From NCBI GenBank assembly GCA_028285315.1, contig JANQPU010000304.1:1-43041 (forward strand): a stretch of 43,041 bases of DNA, in the 5' to 3' direction. Below the pieces are notes generated by a model. The model was not told the origin of the DNA, did no database searches, and worked only from the letters and a program-made list of their open reading frames with translations. Both the position numbers and the translations under genes were made by a program. Origin of the DNA: Acaryochloris sp. IP29b_bin.176 (GTDB taxonomy: Bacteria > Cyanobacteriota > Cyanobacteriia > Thermosynechococcales > Thermosynechococcaceae). Shown here in pieces: positions 24,379-33,474 of the stretch (within the stretch, counting starts at the first letter, position 1; each line of letters starts with the position of its first letter).

Positions 24379-26028
24379 CTATTCAGCATCAGATGGATCT
24401 TCTGCTTTCGGCTTTGTAGGTGATTTTTTCGCCTTAGAGGGAGCTTTCTTGGTCGTTTTTGAGGTTGAGCGCTTAGTTTTAGTACTAGCCGCTTTCTTTG
24501 CAGCTGGTTCATCTTTTACATCCTTGGCAGCCTCATTAGCCTCTTTGGCTGGTTTCTCCTTTTTGGTAGATGTCTTTTTCGTAGCTGCCTTGGCTGATTT
24601 TGCTACAGGTGGCTTTGTTCCCTCTGAGGGCGAATCATCTTTGTCAGTCTTAGCAGTGTCTGTTTCAGCCTCTTCATCTGATTTCGGCTCAACGAGTTCT
24701 ACGCTTGAGTGCTCTGTTAACCAGGCAATAACTTGCTTGTGTAACAACTCATCTTCAACCACCGCTTCTAAGCGATCGCGATCAATGTCTTGCCCTTGCA
24801 GATCTTGTAAGATCTCTTGACATCGCTTCTCAATGGCATCGGCATCTACCTCAATCGATTCAGCCTTAGCGACTTCAGCTAAGGCCAGGGTTCGCTTCAA
24901 GCGAGGTATGGCATCAGAGCGCATCCGCTCTTTCATCTCGCCTAGCATTTCCTTAGTCACCAACTTATTGATGTCTAAACCATTGGCCTGCAAGCGACTA
25001 AGAGTCTCTCGAACCATGACATTCAGCTCATCGTCAATCATACTTTCAGGCAGATCAACTTCTAGCTCTGCAATTAATGCCTCTAAGAGGACCGCTTCCA
25101 CATTGGCATCTGTACTATCTTGCGCTTCTTGCTGATATTGCTCTTCTAAGAACTGACGCAATTCTGTCAGTGTGGAGAACTCGCTCACATCTTGGGCAAA
25201 ATCATCGTCTAAAGGCGGCAACTCTTTCGCTTTGATGTCCTTGAGACTGACTGTAAATTCGGCTGAACGACCTGCCAACTCATCTTGAAAATACTCTTGA
25301 GGAAGCGTGACGGCAATTTCTTTGGTTTCCCCAATTTGCATGCCAATGATGCCGTCAATTAAATCGTCAATAAACTTCCCTTTCACCAGCTCTAATTGGA
25401 AGTCCTTAACAGACTCCCCTTCTGGTTCTTCACTCTCTGCATCAGCGTCGCCTGACTCACTTGGTAAGAAATGACTCTCAAAATCGACAAGGGTGACATC
25501 GCCGACTGCTGCCGCTCGATCCTCCACGGGCACTAAGGTCGCATTAGACGATCGGTGTTCTTCTAAAATTTCATCTACCTTAGCGGCATCATACTCTACT
25601 TTCTCAGCTGTAACTTTAAAATCCTGATATTTCTTGAGTGTGACTTCAGGGGGAACATCAACACTAACGGTAAACACAATCGGTTTACCCGGTTCGAATT
25701 GAGCGGCTAGTTCGTCAAATGAAGAGCGAAACTGAACGTTGCCCAGCGCTTCAATATCTTCTTGTTTGACCGCAGCTTCAAAATTCTTCTGGACCAGATC
25801 TTCCAAAGCAGACGCTTTTAACTGATCCGCTCCAAATCGCTGGAGAATGACTTGTCTTGGCACTTTGCCTTTGCGAAAGCCAGGAATATTGGCAGATCGC
25901 ATGAACTTGATAATGACTTGTTCATAAGCTTGACGCGATTGCTCAGGAGAAATTTCTATTTCCAGACTGATTTGACTGCCAGGGAGCTTTTCCTGTTGTA
26001 CCTTAATCAGTTCTTTAGTTTTAGACAA
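24379..26028 (-). CDS. tig: Trigger factor with long lysine-rich tail
   Basis: 549 residues. The TTG start at 26028 has GAGGG eight bases upstream and there is no better ATG. Ribosome-binding N-domain with GFRKGKVPRQVI (about 53-64), an FKBP-type isomerase insert (about 165-250, VTLVDFESHF to LAGRSAEF), then the helical chaperone body (about 250-450). The last 95 residues are a low-complexity Lys/Ala/Ser/Thr/Pro tail resembling histone H1 tails (KKAPSKAKKSPTKPK), ending DPSDAE. Trigger factor binds nascent chains at the ribosome exit tunnel. Usual length is about 430-490, so the tail is unusually long. It is the first gene of the leftward tig-clpP-clpX cluster and divergent from asd. Confidence 0.96.
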   Translation of the reverse strand: MSKTKELIKVQQEKLPGSQISLEIEISPEQSRQAYEQVIIKFMRSANIPGFRKGKVPRQVILQRFGADQLKASALEDLVQKNFEAAVKQEDIEALGNVQFRSSFDELAAQFEPGKPIVFTVSVDVPPEVTLKKYQDFKVTAEKVEYDAAKVDEILEEHRSSNATLVPVEDRAAAVGDVTLVDFESHFLPSESGDADAESEEPEGESVKDFQLELVKGKFIDDLIDGIIGMQIGETKEIAVTLPQEYFQDELAGRSAEFTVSLKDIKAKELPPLDDDFAQDVSEFSTLTELRQFLEEQYQQEAQDSTDANVEAVLLEALIAELEVDLPESMIDDELNVMVRETLSRLQANGLDINKLVTKEMLGEMKERMRSDAIPRLKRTLALAEVAKAESIEVDADAIEKRCQEILQDLQGQDIDRDRLEAVVEDELLHKQVIAWLTEHSSVELVEPKSDEEAETDTAKTDKDDSPSEGTKPPVAKSAKAATKKTSTKKEKPAKEANEAAKDVKDEPAAKKAASTKTKRSTSKTTKKAPSKAKKSPTKPKAEDPSDAE

Positions 26029-26565
26029 ATCGATTCCCTCTCCCAGCGGACCAAAAATAAAATGTGAGTGCTCAGTTACTAATCAACCCTTCACGATACA
26101 GATTAGTAGAGTTATTCTAATTCAAGTTGTGGATGCAGCTAAACCTAGATTAGCGAATTTTTAGAATCAGTATCATGCCCAAAAGGCGCTTTAGTGCAAG
26201 ATATTATTAGACTTAACTTGAGGCTCTGTGGGTGGACAAGGTCCTCCGTCTCCATCACAGGATATTGAGAGAACTCTGTTAGAATTGGCTGACCTGAGGA
26301 TGCAAAATGCATCATAAATTTCGAAGTCCGTAGGTTGATGCTCTAAACTGGAGGAGTAGGTTACGGCTAAAATGACGCAACGCAACAGTAACCGTTCAAC
26401 TGCTCAGAGCCTTAAGGACATTATTTAGAGCCTAGTGGCTCAATCGCTATTTTTTTCAATACAAGACTCTCTAATTTCAACTTATTTCGATAATTATTCT
26501 TACCTTACACATTGAACGAGTTATTTCATTTAGCCCTTTAATCACAGACGTTGGAGGAATTAAAT
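26029..26565. other. Divergent intergenic region between tig and asd
   Basis: About 537 bases without a convincing gene. It must hold both promoters; a GATAAT (around 26489) and a TAGAAT on the minus strand (around 26117) are candidate -10 boxes without good -35 partners. A hairpin GAGCC-TAGT-GGCTC (26428-26441) followed nine bases later by T7 could end a short rightward RNA, but no promoter for one is evident. A 64-codon minus-strand frame (26191-26385) has no Shine-Dalgarno sequence and no recognisable motif. Confidence 0.5.
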
Positions 26566-27612
26566 TTGGGTCAAGCACATAGAGTGGCCATTTTAGGGGC
26601 CACTGGAGCAGTCGGCGCAGAGCTTATAGCCTTATTAGAAGAACGCGATTTTCCAGTATCATCCCTAAAACTGCTAGCCTCCCCTCGCTCGGCTGGACAA
26701 ACCCGCACTTTTCAGGGAGAAGCCTTAAAAGTTGATGTGGTCAGCGAAACAGCATTTCAGGACGTAGACTTAGTCCTTGCATCAGCAGGCGGAAGCGTCT
26801 CTAAGACCTGGGCTCCCAAAGCAGTTAAGGCTGGGGCTGTCGTAATCGATAACTCTAGTGCATATCGGATGGACCCCAAGGTCCCCTTGATTGTGCCTGA
26901 GGTAAATCCTGATGCAGTGACTCAACATCAAGGAATTATTGCTAATCCTAATTGCACAACCATTTTGATGAATGTCGTAGTGTGGCCGTTACATCAGCGC
27001 CAACCCGTGCAACGAATGATTGCGTCTACCTATCAATCTGCCAGTGGGGCCGGGGCACGGGCCATGGAAGAAGTAAAGATACAGGCCCAAGCAGTGTTGA
27101 ATGGTGATCCCCCACCCACAGAAATTTTCCCTTATCCGTTGGCGTTCAATTTATTTCCACATAATTCGGACCTGAATTCTCAAGGGTATTGCACAGAGGA
27201 GATGAAAATGGTGCAAGAAACCCGAAAGATTTTTAGCGTGCCTGATATGAGAATATCGGTTACCTGTGTGCGGGTGCCAGTCCTCAGAGCCCATTCAGAA
27301 GCCATCAATCTTGAGTTTACCCAACCCTTTGAGGTCGCCCAAGCTCGATCCATCCTTCAGCAAGCACCAGGTGTCAAGTTAGTGGAAGATTGGCAAGCAA
27401 ATTATTTCCCCATGCCGATTGATGCGAGTGGGCGTGATGAAGTATTGGTTGGCCGTATTCGTCAGGATATTTCCCATGCCAATGGCTTAGAGCTGTGGTT
27501 GAGCGGTGACCAGATTCGGAAAGGAGCTGCCTTGAATGCTGTGCAAATTGCAGAATTACTAGTTGAGCGGCAATTGTTGAAACCTGCTACTGTCACCATG
27601 GCATCGGCATAA
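26566..27612 (+). CDS. asd: Aspartate-semialdehyde dehydrogenase
   Basis: 348 residues from the TTG at 26566, chosen because GGAGG (26553-26557) lies eight bases before it. The protein then starts MGQAHRVAILGATGAVG, directly at the NADP-binding Gly motif. Catalytic Cys in IIANPNCTTI, and VPEVNPDA and ASTYQSASGAGARAM are family signatures. It reduces aspartyl phosphate to aspartate semialdehyde, feeding lysine/diaminopimelate, threonine and methionine synthesis. dapA, acting next in the lysine branch, follows 268 bases downstream. The order asd-dapA-RNase J opposite tig-clpP-clpX is conserved in cyanobacteria such as Synechocystis (from memory). Confidence 0.96.
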   Translation: MGQAHRVAILGATGAVGAELIALLEERDFPVSSLKLLASPRSAGQTRTFQGEALKVDVVSETAFQDVDLVLASAGGSVSKTWAPKAVKAGAVVIDNSSAYRMDPKVPLIVPEVNPDAVTQHQGIIANPNCTTILMNVVVWPLHQRQPVQRMIASTYQSASGAGARAMEEVKIQAQAVLNGDPPPTEIFPYPLAFNLFPHNSDLNSQGYCTEEMKMVQETRKIFSVPDMRISVTCVRVPVLRAHSEAINLEFTQPFEVAQARSILQQAPGVKLVEDWQANYFPMPIDASGRDEVLVGRIRQDISHANGLELWLSGDQIRKGAALNAVQIAELLVERQLLKPATVTMASA

Positions 27613-27880
27613 TCATGTCGGTACTGGTGCTGATGCGAGTTGTGAATACCTGGTAAACACCTGCTTATTGTTATTAGTACTCCATCCATTGAAAGACTTG
27701 CAATACCACCCTCTAGTTTTGTGTTGATGAAACGGCAGTTATCATTACCTATTAGGAAGTCAGTTTTTAAACAAGTTTGAATCGATAGAGCTTGTTCCAC
27801 CTAATCAATTATGAAATGGGAGTATGCCATTTTCCAATGAACCAGTTAACCTTTGAGACTAATGACGGAGCGGACAGCGC

Positions 27881-28765
27881 GTGACCTTCTTCGGACATAT
27901 TCTGACAGCCATGGTTACCCCTTTTACAAAGACTGGGGATATGAACTTCCCAGTGGCTGAAGCCTTAGCCGTGCATTTGGCAGAACATGGTACGGATACT
28001 CTCGTGGTGTGTGGAACAACGGGTGAATCTCCTACCTTAACTTGGCATGAAGAATATGAGCTCTTTCAAGTGGTGCATAAAGCGGTTACTAAGAAAGCCA
28101 AAGTAATGGCGGGAACGGGCTCTAATTCGACCCGCGAGGCCATTGAAGCAACTCAACAAGCTGCAAAGTTAGGGTTAGATGGTGCATTGCTGGTTGTGCC
28201 ATACTATAACAAGCCACCTCAAGCTGGTTTATATGAGCACTTTCGCGCTATAGCCACAGCTGTACCTGATTTTCCGCTAATGTTGTACAACGTTCCTGGC
28301 CGAACAGGACGAAATTTAGAAGCAGAAACAGTTGCTCGTCTGGCAGAAATTGATAACATTGTGGCGATTAAGGAAGCTAGTGGCAACCTTGATCAAGTCA
28401 GCCAAATCCGACGTTTAACGTCACCTAATTTTTCCATTTACTCTGGAGATGACTCCCTGACCTTACCGTATTTATCTGTCGGTGCTGCTGGGGTGGTGAG
28501 TGTGGCAAGCCATCTAGTCGGTGAATTACTCCAAAAAATGGTTGCTACATTTTCATCTGGGCAACCGCAAGTGGCAACAGAAATTCACCTCCAGTTACTT
28601 CCTCTGTGTAAGGCATTGTTTGCAACTACTAACCCAATTCCGATCAAAGCAGCTCTTCGGTTACAAGGATGGCAAGTAGGCTCTACTAGATTGCCTCTCT
28701 CCAATGCTTCTGATCAAGTTACTCAGCTGTTAAAAAACACCTTAAAAGATCTGGCTCTGCTCTAA
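27881..28765 (+). CDS. dapA: 4-hydroxy-tetrahydrodipicolinate synthase
   Basis: 294 residues from a GTG ([16 protein letters not shown]), with GGAG about ten bases upstream. The Schiff-base lysine is in [13 protein letters not shown]; the catalytic Tyr is in [19 protein letters not shown] and [15 protein letters not shown] bind pyruvate and semialdehyde. It condenses pyruvate with aspartate semialdehyde, the first committed step to diaminopimelate and lysine, and is cytosolic. It follows asd and precedes RNase J by 115 bases. Length and motifs are ordinary. Confidence 0.97.
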   Translation: MTFFGHILTAMVTPFTKTGDMNFPVAEALAVHLAEHGTDTLVVCGTTGESPTLTWHEEYELFQVVHKAVTKKAKVMAGTGSNSTREAIEATQQAAKLGLDGALLVVPYYNKPPQAGLYEHFRAIATAVPDFPLMLYNVPGRTGRNLEAETVARLAEIDNIVAIKEASGNLDQVSQIRRLTSPNFSIYSGDDSLTLPYLSVGAAGVVSVASHLVGELLQKMVATFSSGQPQVATEIHLQLLPLCKALFATTNPIPIKAALRLQGWQVGSTRLPLSNASDQVTQLLKNTLKDLALL

Positions 28766-28880
28766 GCAATCGGCACAGCTTTTGTCTTGAAAGATCTACA
28801 AAAACCAATAGTACTGATTGCAGACAATTCATACCACTGTCTGCCCCTGCACCATAAGAGACTTTATATCAAGGAAACAT

Positions 28881-30632
28881 ATGACGGAAACTGATGCTAA
28901 ACAAGCCCTCAAAATTATTCCTCTGGGTGGCCTCCATGAAATCGGCAAAAACACCTGTGTTTTTGAATTTGAAGATGAAATTATCTTGGTAGATGCTGGG
29001 CTGGCATTTCCCACTGATGGTATGCATGGTGTCAATATCGTGTTGCCAGACATGACCTATTTACGGGAGAATCGCCACAAAATTAAGGGCATGATTGTGA
29101 CCCATGGCCATGAAGACCATATTGGAGGCATTGCATTTCATCTCAAACAAATCGATATTCCGGTGATTCATGGCCCACGGCTAGCGATGGCTTTATTGCA
29201 GCGCAAACTAGAAGAAGCTGGGGTTGCGGGGAAGACAGAGCTAAAAATGGTTGCTCCCAGAGATATTGTTCGCTTAGGTACTCACTTCTTCGTGGAGTTT
29301 ATTCGTAACACTCACTCCATGGCTGATAGTTTCACCGTAGCTATTCATACGCCTATTGGTGTGGTGATTTTTACAGGCGATTTCAAAATCGATCACACTC
29401 CTGTGGATGGCGAAAACTTCGATTTACAGCGGTTGGCTGAACATGGGGAACGGGGCGTATTGTGCCTGGTCAGTGATTCTACCAATTCGGAAGTCCCAGG
29501 CTTTACACCGTCTGAACGATCAGTCTATCCCAATTTGGAGCGGGTATTTTCCCAGGCTAAGGGACGCTTATTAGTCACGACCTTTGCCTCATCAGTGCAT
29601 CGGATCAACATGATTTTGGATATTGCTCAAAAGCAAGGGAGAACGGTTTCAGTCGTAGGCCGCTCCATGTTAAATGTGATTGCCCATGCTCGCACTCTAG
29701 GGTACATCAAATGCTCAGATAGCCTCTTTGCACCCTTAAAAGCAATTCGGAATCTACCTGATCATAAGATTTTGATCCTAACCACAGGGTCACAAGGGGA
29801 AGCGATGGCAGCCCTCTCTCGGATTGCTCGTAAAGAGCATCGTCAGATTCAAATTCGGCAAGGTGATACGGTCGTATTCTCTGCAAATCCCATTCCAGGC
29901 AACACAATTGCGGTCGTCAACACGATTGATCAATTGATGATCCAAGGGGCGAACGTTATTTATGGTCGGCATCATGGCATTCATGTCTCGGGTCATGGTT
30001 GCCAAGAAGATCAAAAACTCATGTTGAATTTAACTCGGCCAAAATTCTTTTTGCCAGTGCATGGCGAGCATCGCATGTTGATTAAGCATGCCCAAACGGC
30101 TCAGAGCATGGGAATCCCAGAAGAAAATATGGTGATTATTAATAATGGAGATATGGTTGCTTTAACGCCAGACTCTATTCAGATTGATGGTCAGGTTCCG
30201 TCTGGGATTGAGTTAATGGATCGAGCGGGTATCTTGAAGGCTCACGTCCTTGAAGAACGTCAACGTTTAGCCGAAGATGGAATAGTAACCGTGGCAGCAA
30301 CGATAGGACTGGATGGTCAACTATTGACGGCCCCTGAAGTTCATTTAAGAGGAGTTGTAACCACAATTGCAATTGATAAATGGCAGAAGTGGGTACAGAG
30401 TGCAATTGAATTAGCCTTGAGAAACCGTTGGGATCAGTTTAGCCAGTTGGCTGATCACTCAGTGGACTGGGATGGTCTCAAGAGCTACATTGAACGGGAA
30501 CTCCAAGGGTTATTAAGGCGAGAGCTACAAACGAATGCCACCTTGCTACTACTCTTACAGCATCCACAGCAGCGAGTAGATTTTAACGCAGATTATGCAG
30601 CGAAGAGAAGTAAAGCAACAGTTGCTACCTGA
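28881..30632 (+). CDS. rnj: Ribonuclease J
   Basis: 583 residues from the ATG at 28881 (MTETDAKQALKIIPLGGLHE), preceded by AAGGAA; an upstream in-frame start at 28818 adds residues unlike the family. Metallo-beta-lactamase/beta-CASP fold with VTHGHEDHIGG (zinc ligands), FTGDFKID, SDSTN and the beta-CASP/late motifs SANPIPGN, VSGHG and PVHGEHR. RNase J has endo- and 5'-3' exonuclease activity in RNA maturation and decay, and coexists with RNase E in cyanobacteria. It ends just before a symmetrical hairpin facing a convergent gene. Confidence 0.95.
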   Translation: MTETDAKQALKIIPLGGLHEIGKNTCVFEFEDEIILVDAGLAFPTDGMHGVNIVLPDMTYLRENRHKIKGMIVTHGHEDHIGGIAFHLKQIDIPVIHGPRLAMALLQRKLEEAGVAGKTELKMVAPRDIVRLGTHFFVEFIRNTHSMADSFTVAIHTPIGVVIFTGDFKIDHTPVDGENFDLQRLAEHGERGVLCLVSDSTNSEVPGFTPSERSVYPNLERVFSQAKGRLLVTTFASSVHRINMILDIAQKQGRTVSVVGRSMLNVIAHARTLGYIKCSDSLFAPLKAIRNLPDHKILILTTGSQGEAMAALSRIARKEHRQIQIRQGDTVVFSANPIPGNTIAVVNTIDQLMIQGANVIYGRHHGIHVSGHGCQEDQKLMLNLTRPKFFLPVHGEHRMLIKHAQTAQSMGIPEENMVIINNGDMVALTPDSIQIDGQVPSGIELMDRAGILKAHVLEERQRLAEDGIVTVAATIGLDGQLLTAPEVHLRGVVTTIAIDKWQKWVQSAIELALRNRWDQFSQLADHSVDWDGLKSYIERELQGLLRRELQTNATLLLLLQHPQQRVDFNADYAAKRSKATVAT

Positions 30633-30647
30633 GTTGCGGGCTAACTG

Positions 30648-30677
30648 GGTTAGGCAGAACGGTGTTCTTGTCTAACC
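30648..30677. terminator. Hairpin between convergent RNase J and acyltransferase genes
   Basis: GGTTAG (30648-30653) pairs with CTAACC (30672-30677), and inside it AGAAC (30656-30660) pairs with GTTCT (30664-30668) around a GGT loop. It lies 15 bases after the RNase J stop, so it could stop transcription from both sides. No T run follows. An imperfect direct repeat (CTAGCTGCATCAAT / CTAGCTGCGTCAAT) lies next to it. Confidence 0.4.
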
Positions 30678-30703
30678 TAGCTGCATCAATCTAGCTGCGT
30701 CAA

Positions 30704-31417
30704 TTATGACGATACGGAAGTTGTAATTTCTGAATTGAGAGCAGAATTCCCAATTAAGCCATTCAGAGCAATCTTCAAGTCGCCGCTGAGAGTTGCTGCT
30801 GCTTTTTTGGTTGGGCCTTGATAGTCAGTAATGTTGAGGGGTAAACCAATTTTGATGGTGAGACCACAACCTTGTTTAGGAACCGAGCATCCGTAGTCAA
30901 GTACGACGGGCACAACTTTGATATCTGGGCCAGCTTTTTGTGTTTTCTGGGCTTGAATAGCGAGGCGAGCAAAACCAGGTTTGAGATATTTGACGTAGCG
31001 ATCGCGCATTACATCCCCTTCAGGAAAAATCACCAGCACTTGGTTGGCTTGTAATAAATCAATGCCGTGTCGCAGTGCTGCAATGGAAGGTTGGTCTGGA
31101 TCAATGGGAAACCCACCGAATTGACGGATAAACCATCCCTGGAAACCGTTCATTTCATTGACCGTGACCATAAAGCGAGGGTCACGACCTATAATGGGTC
31201 GGCCAAAAGCATAACCAACCATAATTCCATCCCATCGCGAACGATGGGTCGGCGCAATCACAACAGGTCCTTCTTGAGGAAAATATTCTAGACCTGAAAC
31301 TTGGATACTGCCAAAATATGCAGGTAGGACAATTGACCGGCCAAAGAAATAAATGAATGAAGTAAAGGGATAGGAAACGCGGGATGTTATTGTCTCAACG
31401 TTTGCTGATGGTAACAC
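30704..31417 (-). CDS. 1-acyl-glycerol-3-phosphate acyltransferase-like protein (PlsC family)
   Basis: 237 residues from a GTG. It has the acyltransferase HX4D motif (APTHRSRWDGI), then GRDPRFMVTVNEMN and the FPEG motif (LVIFPEGDVMRD), with VVPVVLDYG following. These define the PlsC/LPLAT superfamily, which transfers fatty acyl groups to lysophospholipids at the membrane. A hydrophobic stretch near the N-terminus (FTSFIYFFGRSIVLPAYFG) suggests membrane association. The precise acceptor (lysophosphatidate or another) cannot be told. It stands alone and converges on RNase J. Confidence 0.85.
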   Translation of the reverse strand: MLPSANVETITSRVSYPFTSFIYFFGRSIVLPAYFGSIQVSGLEYFPQEGPVVIAPTHRSRWDGIMVGYAFGRPIIGRDPRFMVTVNEMNGFQGWFIRQFGGFPIDPDQPSIAALRHGIDLLQANQVLVIFPEGDVMRDRYVKYLKPGFARLAIQAQKTQKAGPDIKVVPVVLDYGCSVPKQGCGLTIKIGLPLNITDYQGPTKKAAATLSGDLKIALNGLIGNSALNSEITTSVSS

Positions 31418-31653
31418 AGCAGTATCTCAGGCCAGAATTTAACTAAAAAGCGCTAAATACTAAGTAAGAAAACTCATTTGACCATAAAATGAATTTTCTG
31501 CGTATCTCCTAACTGTATATAGAGATTGTATGCCTGTGACGATGGGCAAGGACAGTTAAAGAATCGTCACAATTTTTGGATAAACCAATTCCCCCTTTCC
31601 TCGCAAGATGGACATAGCAATGGGCAGGGGGTGGATGGCTAACGTATTTTGAT

Positions 31654-31704
31654 GAATTCTTGGATTAGATGGATTCTTGGATTAGATGGATTCTTGGATT
31701 AATT
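31654..31704. repeat. Three tandem copies of a 17-bp repeat
   Basis: Unit GGATTCTTGGATTAGAT. Copy 1 (31654-31670) has one mismatch, copy 2 (31671-31687) is perfect, and copy 3 (31688-31704) diverges in its last two bases. The third copy runs over the stop codon of the DUF2808 gene. The sequence is not phased to codons after the stop. It is a slippage-prone minisatellite. Confidence 0.85.
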
Positions 31705-32268
31705 GCGATAAATGCTAACAATCCAAGTCCCGACATAGCGCATGAGACCCACATCTCCGGGAGAGGAAATCCGACAATTGAAAAAGTAAGTGCCACCGGA
31801 CCTGGGATTTCTGACATTTGACGCGACAACTTCTATGGGCGTATCGGCTGGAATGACTTCAGTTGGGATGATTTCAATAACACCATTGTCTGGATCGACC
31901 GTGACAGAATCTAAAGGGATATCTTTGCCCTTTTTCAGATTGAAAATTCGACTTTTAGGGGCATGGCGAAGCTCAATTTTCTTTTCTTTGAATTTGCCAT
32001 CAAAATAGTCTGGGTAGGTAATATTGATCCGATCAATGGCTACGCTCTGGCGTTTAATTTTCAGTCGCCAGCGATCGCTCAAATGTCTTGGCGTTCCATA
32101 GCTAAGCACGTAGCCCAACTGTTGCTTTTGGGAAGGACCATCACCCCATACAAAACTAAAACCAGGGTTGGTTTGTGCCTCACTGATCAAAGGGATTCCA
32201 ACTGCTAGAGACCCTGCACAGAGGGCAATGCTGGCGAAACGTCTAAGGGAGTGTTTTATGGTAGACAT
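31699..32268 (-). CDS. DUF2808 family exported protein
   Basis: 189 residues from the ATG at 32268 (MSTIKHSLRRF); an in-frame TTG 33 bases upstream would add an atypical leader. A Sec signal (FASIALCAGSLAVGIPLISEAQT, cleavage near the Ala) is followed by a DUF2808 domain. The domain shows TYPDYFDGKF, IDRINITYP, VTVDPDNGVIEIIP and a closing GTYFFNCRISSPGD...GTWIVSIY. DUF2808 is a cyanobacterial family of unknown function, often in multiple copies, probably periplasmic or cell-surface. It is monocistronic, and its 3' end carries the 17-bp tandem repeats. Confidence 0.85.
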   Translation of the reverse strand: MSTIKHSLRRFASIALCAGSLAVGIPLISEAQTNPGFSFVWGDGPSQKQQLGYVLSYGTPRHLSDRWRLKIKRQSVAIDRINITYPDYFDGKFKEKKIELRHAPKSRIFNLKKGKDIPLDSVTVDPDNGVIEIIPTEVIPADTPIEVVASNVRNPRSGGTYFFNCRISSPGDVGLMRYVGTWIVSIYRN

Positions 32269-32498
32269 GGGTAGATTGAACCAAGACTTGAAGGTGAACA
32301 AAGAGAGAGGAGATAATATTACTTAATAAAATCTTTTCTTTTAGAATATCGTAGCAGCCAGCATTATGGGACTTCAGTGGAATTGTGACAATTTGAGAGC
32401 TGGGTTTACTTTAGGGTGATGTACAGATAGTGTTTCAGCTTTGGTGTAGACCTGAAGACGTACACAACGGGTCAAAGTGCCCAAGACAGCGCAAAATT

Positions 32499-33149
32499 AT
32501 GTCCAATCTGGATCAACGGCAGTATGCTCCTGCTTTTCAGCGAAATTGTCAGCCCATTTTGGCTGTCCTCGAACAGAGTTTGCCTCAGCAAGGAGTGGTT
32601 GTGGAAATTGCGAGCGGAACGGGAGAACATGCTGCTTTTTTTGCTCAACATTTTCCCTATCTAGGATGGTTACCCAGTGATCAAGCGCAGCCTCAACTTA
32701 ACAGTATTGCGGCTTGGCGGAATCATACTCATCCTGCCAATCTCTATGAGCCCATTCCTGTCGACGTGTTACAACCCAATTGGCCTGAGATCGTCACCCT
32801 TGCATTATCTCAATATGGCTTAGCGAGTTCTGACGTTGTGGCTATTGTGAATATCAATATGATCCATATTGCCCCTTGGCGAGTAACAGAGGGCTTAATG
32901 GCAGGAGCAGCCCGGCTTTTACCCCCACAAGGACTGTTGTATCTGTATGGGCCGTTTATACAAGCTAGTCAAACCACTGCTCCTAGTAATTTGGCCTTTG
33001 ATCAATCCTTGAGGAGTCGAGATCCTGAATGGGGAATTCGGCAACTGGAGGATGTCGTGAATGTTGCTGCCCAAAACGGGCTGATTCTCCAGAAAACAGT
33101 GGTGATGCCTGCCAACAATCTATCTGTGACTTGGCGACGGTCTGCATAG
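32499..33149 (+). CDS. DUF938 family SAM-dependent methyltransferase-like protein
   Basis: 216 residues from the ATG at 32499 (MSNLDQRQYAPAFQRNCQPIL), where the DUF938 family begins; the frame is open 23 codons further upstream, but those residues look random. The motif VVVEIASGTGEHAAFFAQHFP is a class I methyltransferase SAM-binding loop. Next come LGWLPSDQ, and INMIHIAPWRVTEGLMAGAARLLPPQGLLYLYGPF, which matches the family signature. The substrate is unknown. No good Shine-Dalgarno sequence is visible. It converges on the copper-chaperone gene. Confidence 0.88.
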   Translation: MSNLDQRQYAPAFQRNCQPILAVLEQSLPQQGVVVEIASGTGEHAAFFAQHFPYLGWLPSDQAQPQLNSIAAWRNHTHPANLYEPIPVDVLQPNWPEIVTLALSQYGLASSDVVAIVNINMIHIAPWRVTEGLMAGAARLLPPQGLLYLYGPFIQASQTTAPSNLAFDQSLRSRDPEWGIRQLEDVVNVAAQNGLILQKTVVMPANNLSVTWRRSA

Positions 33150-33151
33150 AT

Positions 33152-33187
33152 AGCCCTCCCACTAGCAATTTTGTGATGATGAGGGCT
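33152..33187. terminator. Inverted repeat between convergent DUF938 and HMA genes
   Basis: AGCCCTC (33152-33158) and GAGGGCT (33181-33187) form a perfect 7-bp stem with a 22-base loop, three bases after the DUF938 stop and 20 bases before the end of the HMA gene. No T tract follows, so bidirectional termination is only plausible. Confidence 0.35.
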
Positions 33188-33207
33188 GGGTTGAGTCTTC
33201 CAAAACA

Positions 33208-33399
33208 CTAGGTTGGCGTATAGCCTGCTGATGAAATCGCTTGTCGAATATCCGCTTCTGAGGACTGAGACGATACTTGGACTTGTTTCGTATCCAGATT
33301 GGCTTCAATGGTGGCTTGTGTATCTAAGGCTGCGATCGCAGCCTCAATTTTTTCAACACATGCCGAACAAGCCATATCAGGAATAGTTAGCTGAATCAT
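33208..33399 (-). CDS. Heavy-metal-associated (Atx1/CopZ-like) copper chaperone
   Basis: 63 residues forming a single HMA ferredoxin-fold domain: MIQLTIPDMACSACVEKIEAA with the metal-binding MXCXXC, then DTKQVQVSSQ and SEADIRQAISSAGY. Such proteins carry Cu(I) in the cytosol to copper P-type ATPases (in cyanobacteria toward the thylakoid and plastocyanin). The metal ligand pair and length match the family. Transcribed leftward 75 bases after a 55-residue small protein gene with which it may form an operon. Confidence 0.92.
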   Translation of the reverse strand: MIQLTIPDMACSACVEKIEAAIAALDTQATIEANLDTKQVQVSSQSSEADIRQAISSAGYTPT

Positions 33400-33474
33400 C
33401 TCTTCCAGACTCCAATTCTAGACTGAACTATAAACGAAGACGAGGCATCTCTCATAGTTCAAATCCTACGAGAG

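Noticed and set aside
24449-25135. Plus-strand frames of 100-123 codons across the tig tail
   Set aside because: They mirror the low-complexity Lys/Ala codons of trigger factor on the other strand and have no gene-like context.
26191-26385. 64-codon minus-strand frame between tig and asd with a CDGDGGPCPP segment
   Set aside because: No ribosome site, no recognisable motif, and it lies in an AT-rich promoter region; treated as chance.
26428-26460. GAGCC-TAGT-GGCTC hairpin followed by T7, possible end of a small RNA
   Set aside because: The T run is nine bases from the stem and no promoter or partner gene is evident.
31418-31653. Possible gene in the gap between the acyltransferase and DUF2808 genes
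   Set aside because: Only short frames without motifs; no hairpin or RNA structure stands out other than the downstream tandem repeat.
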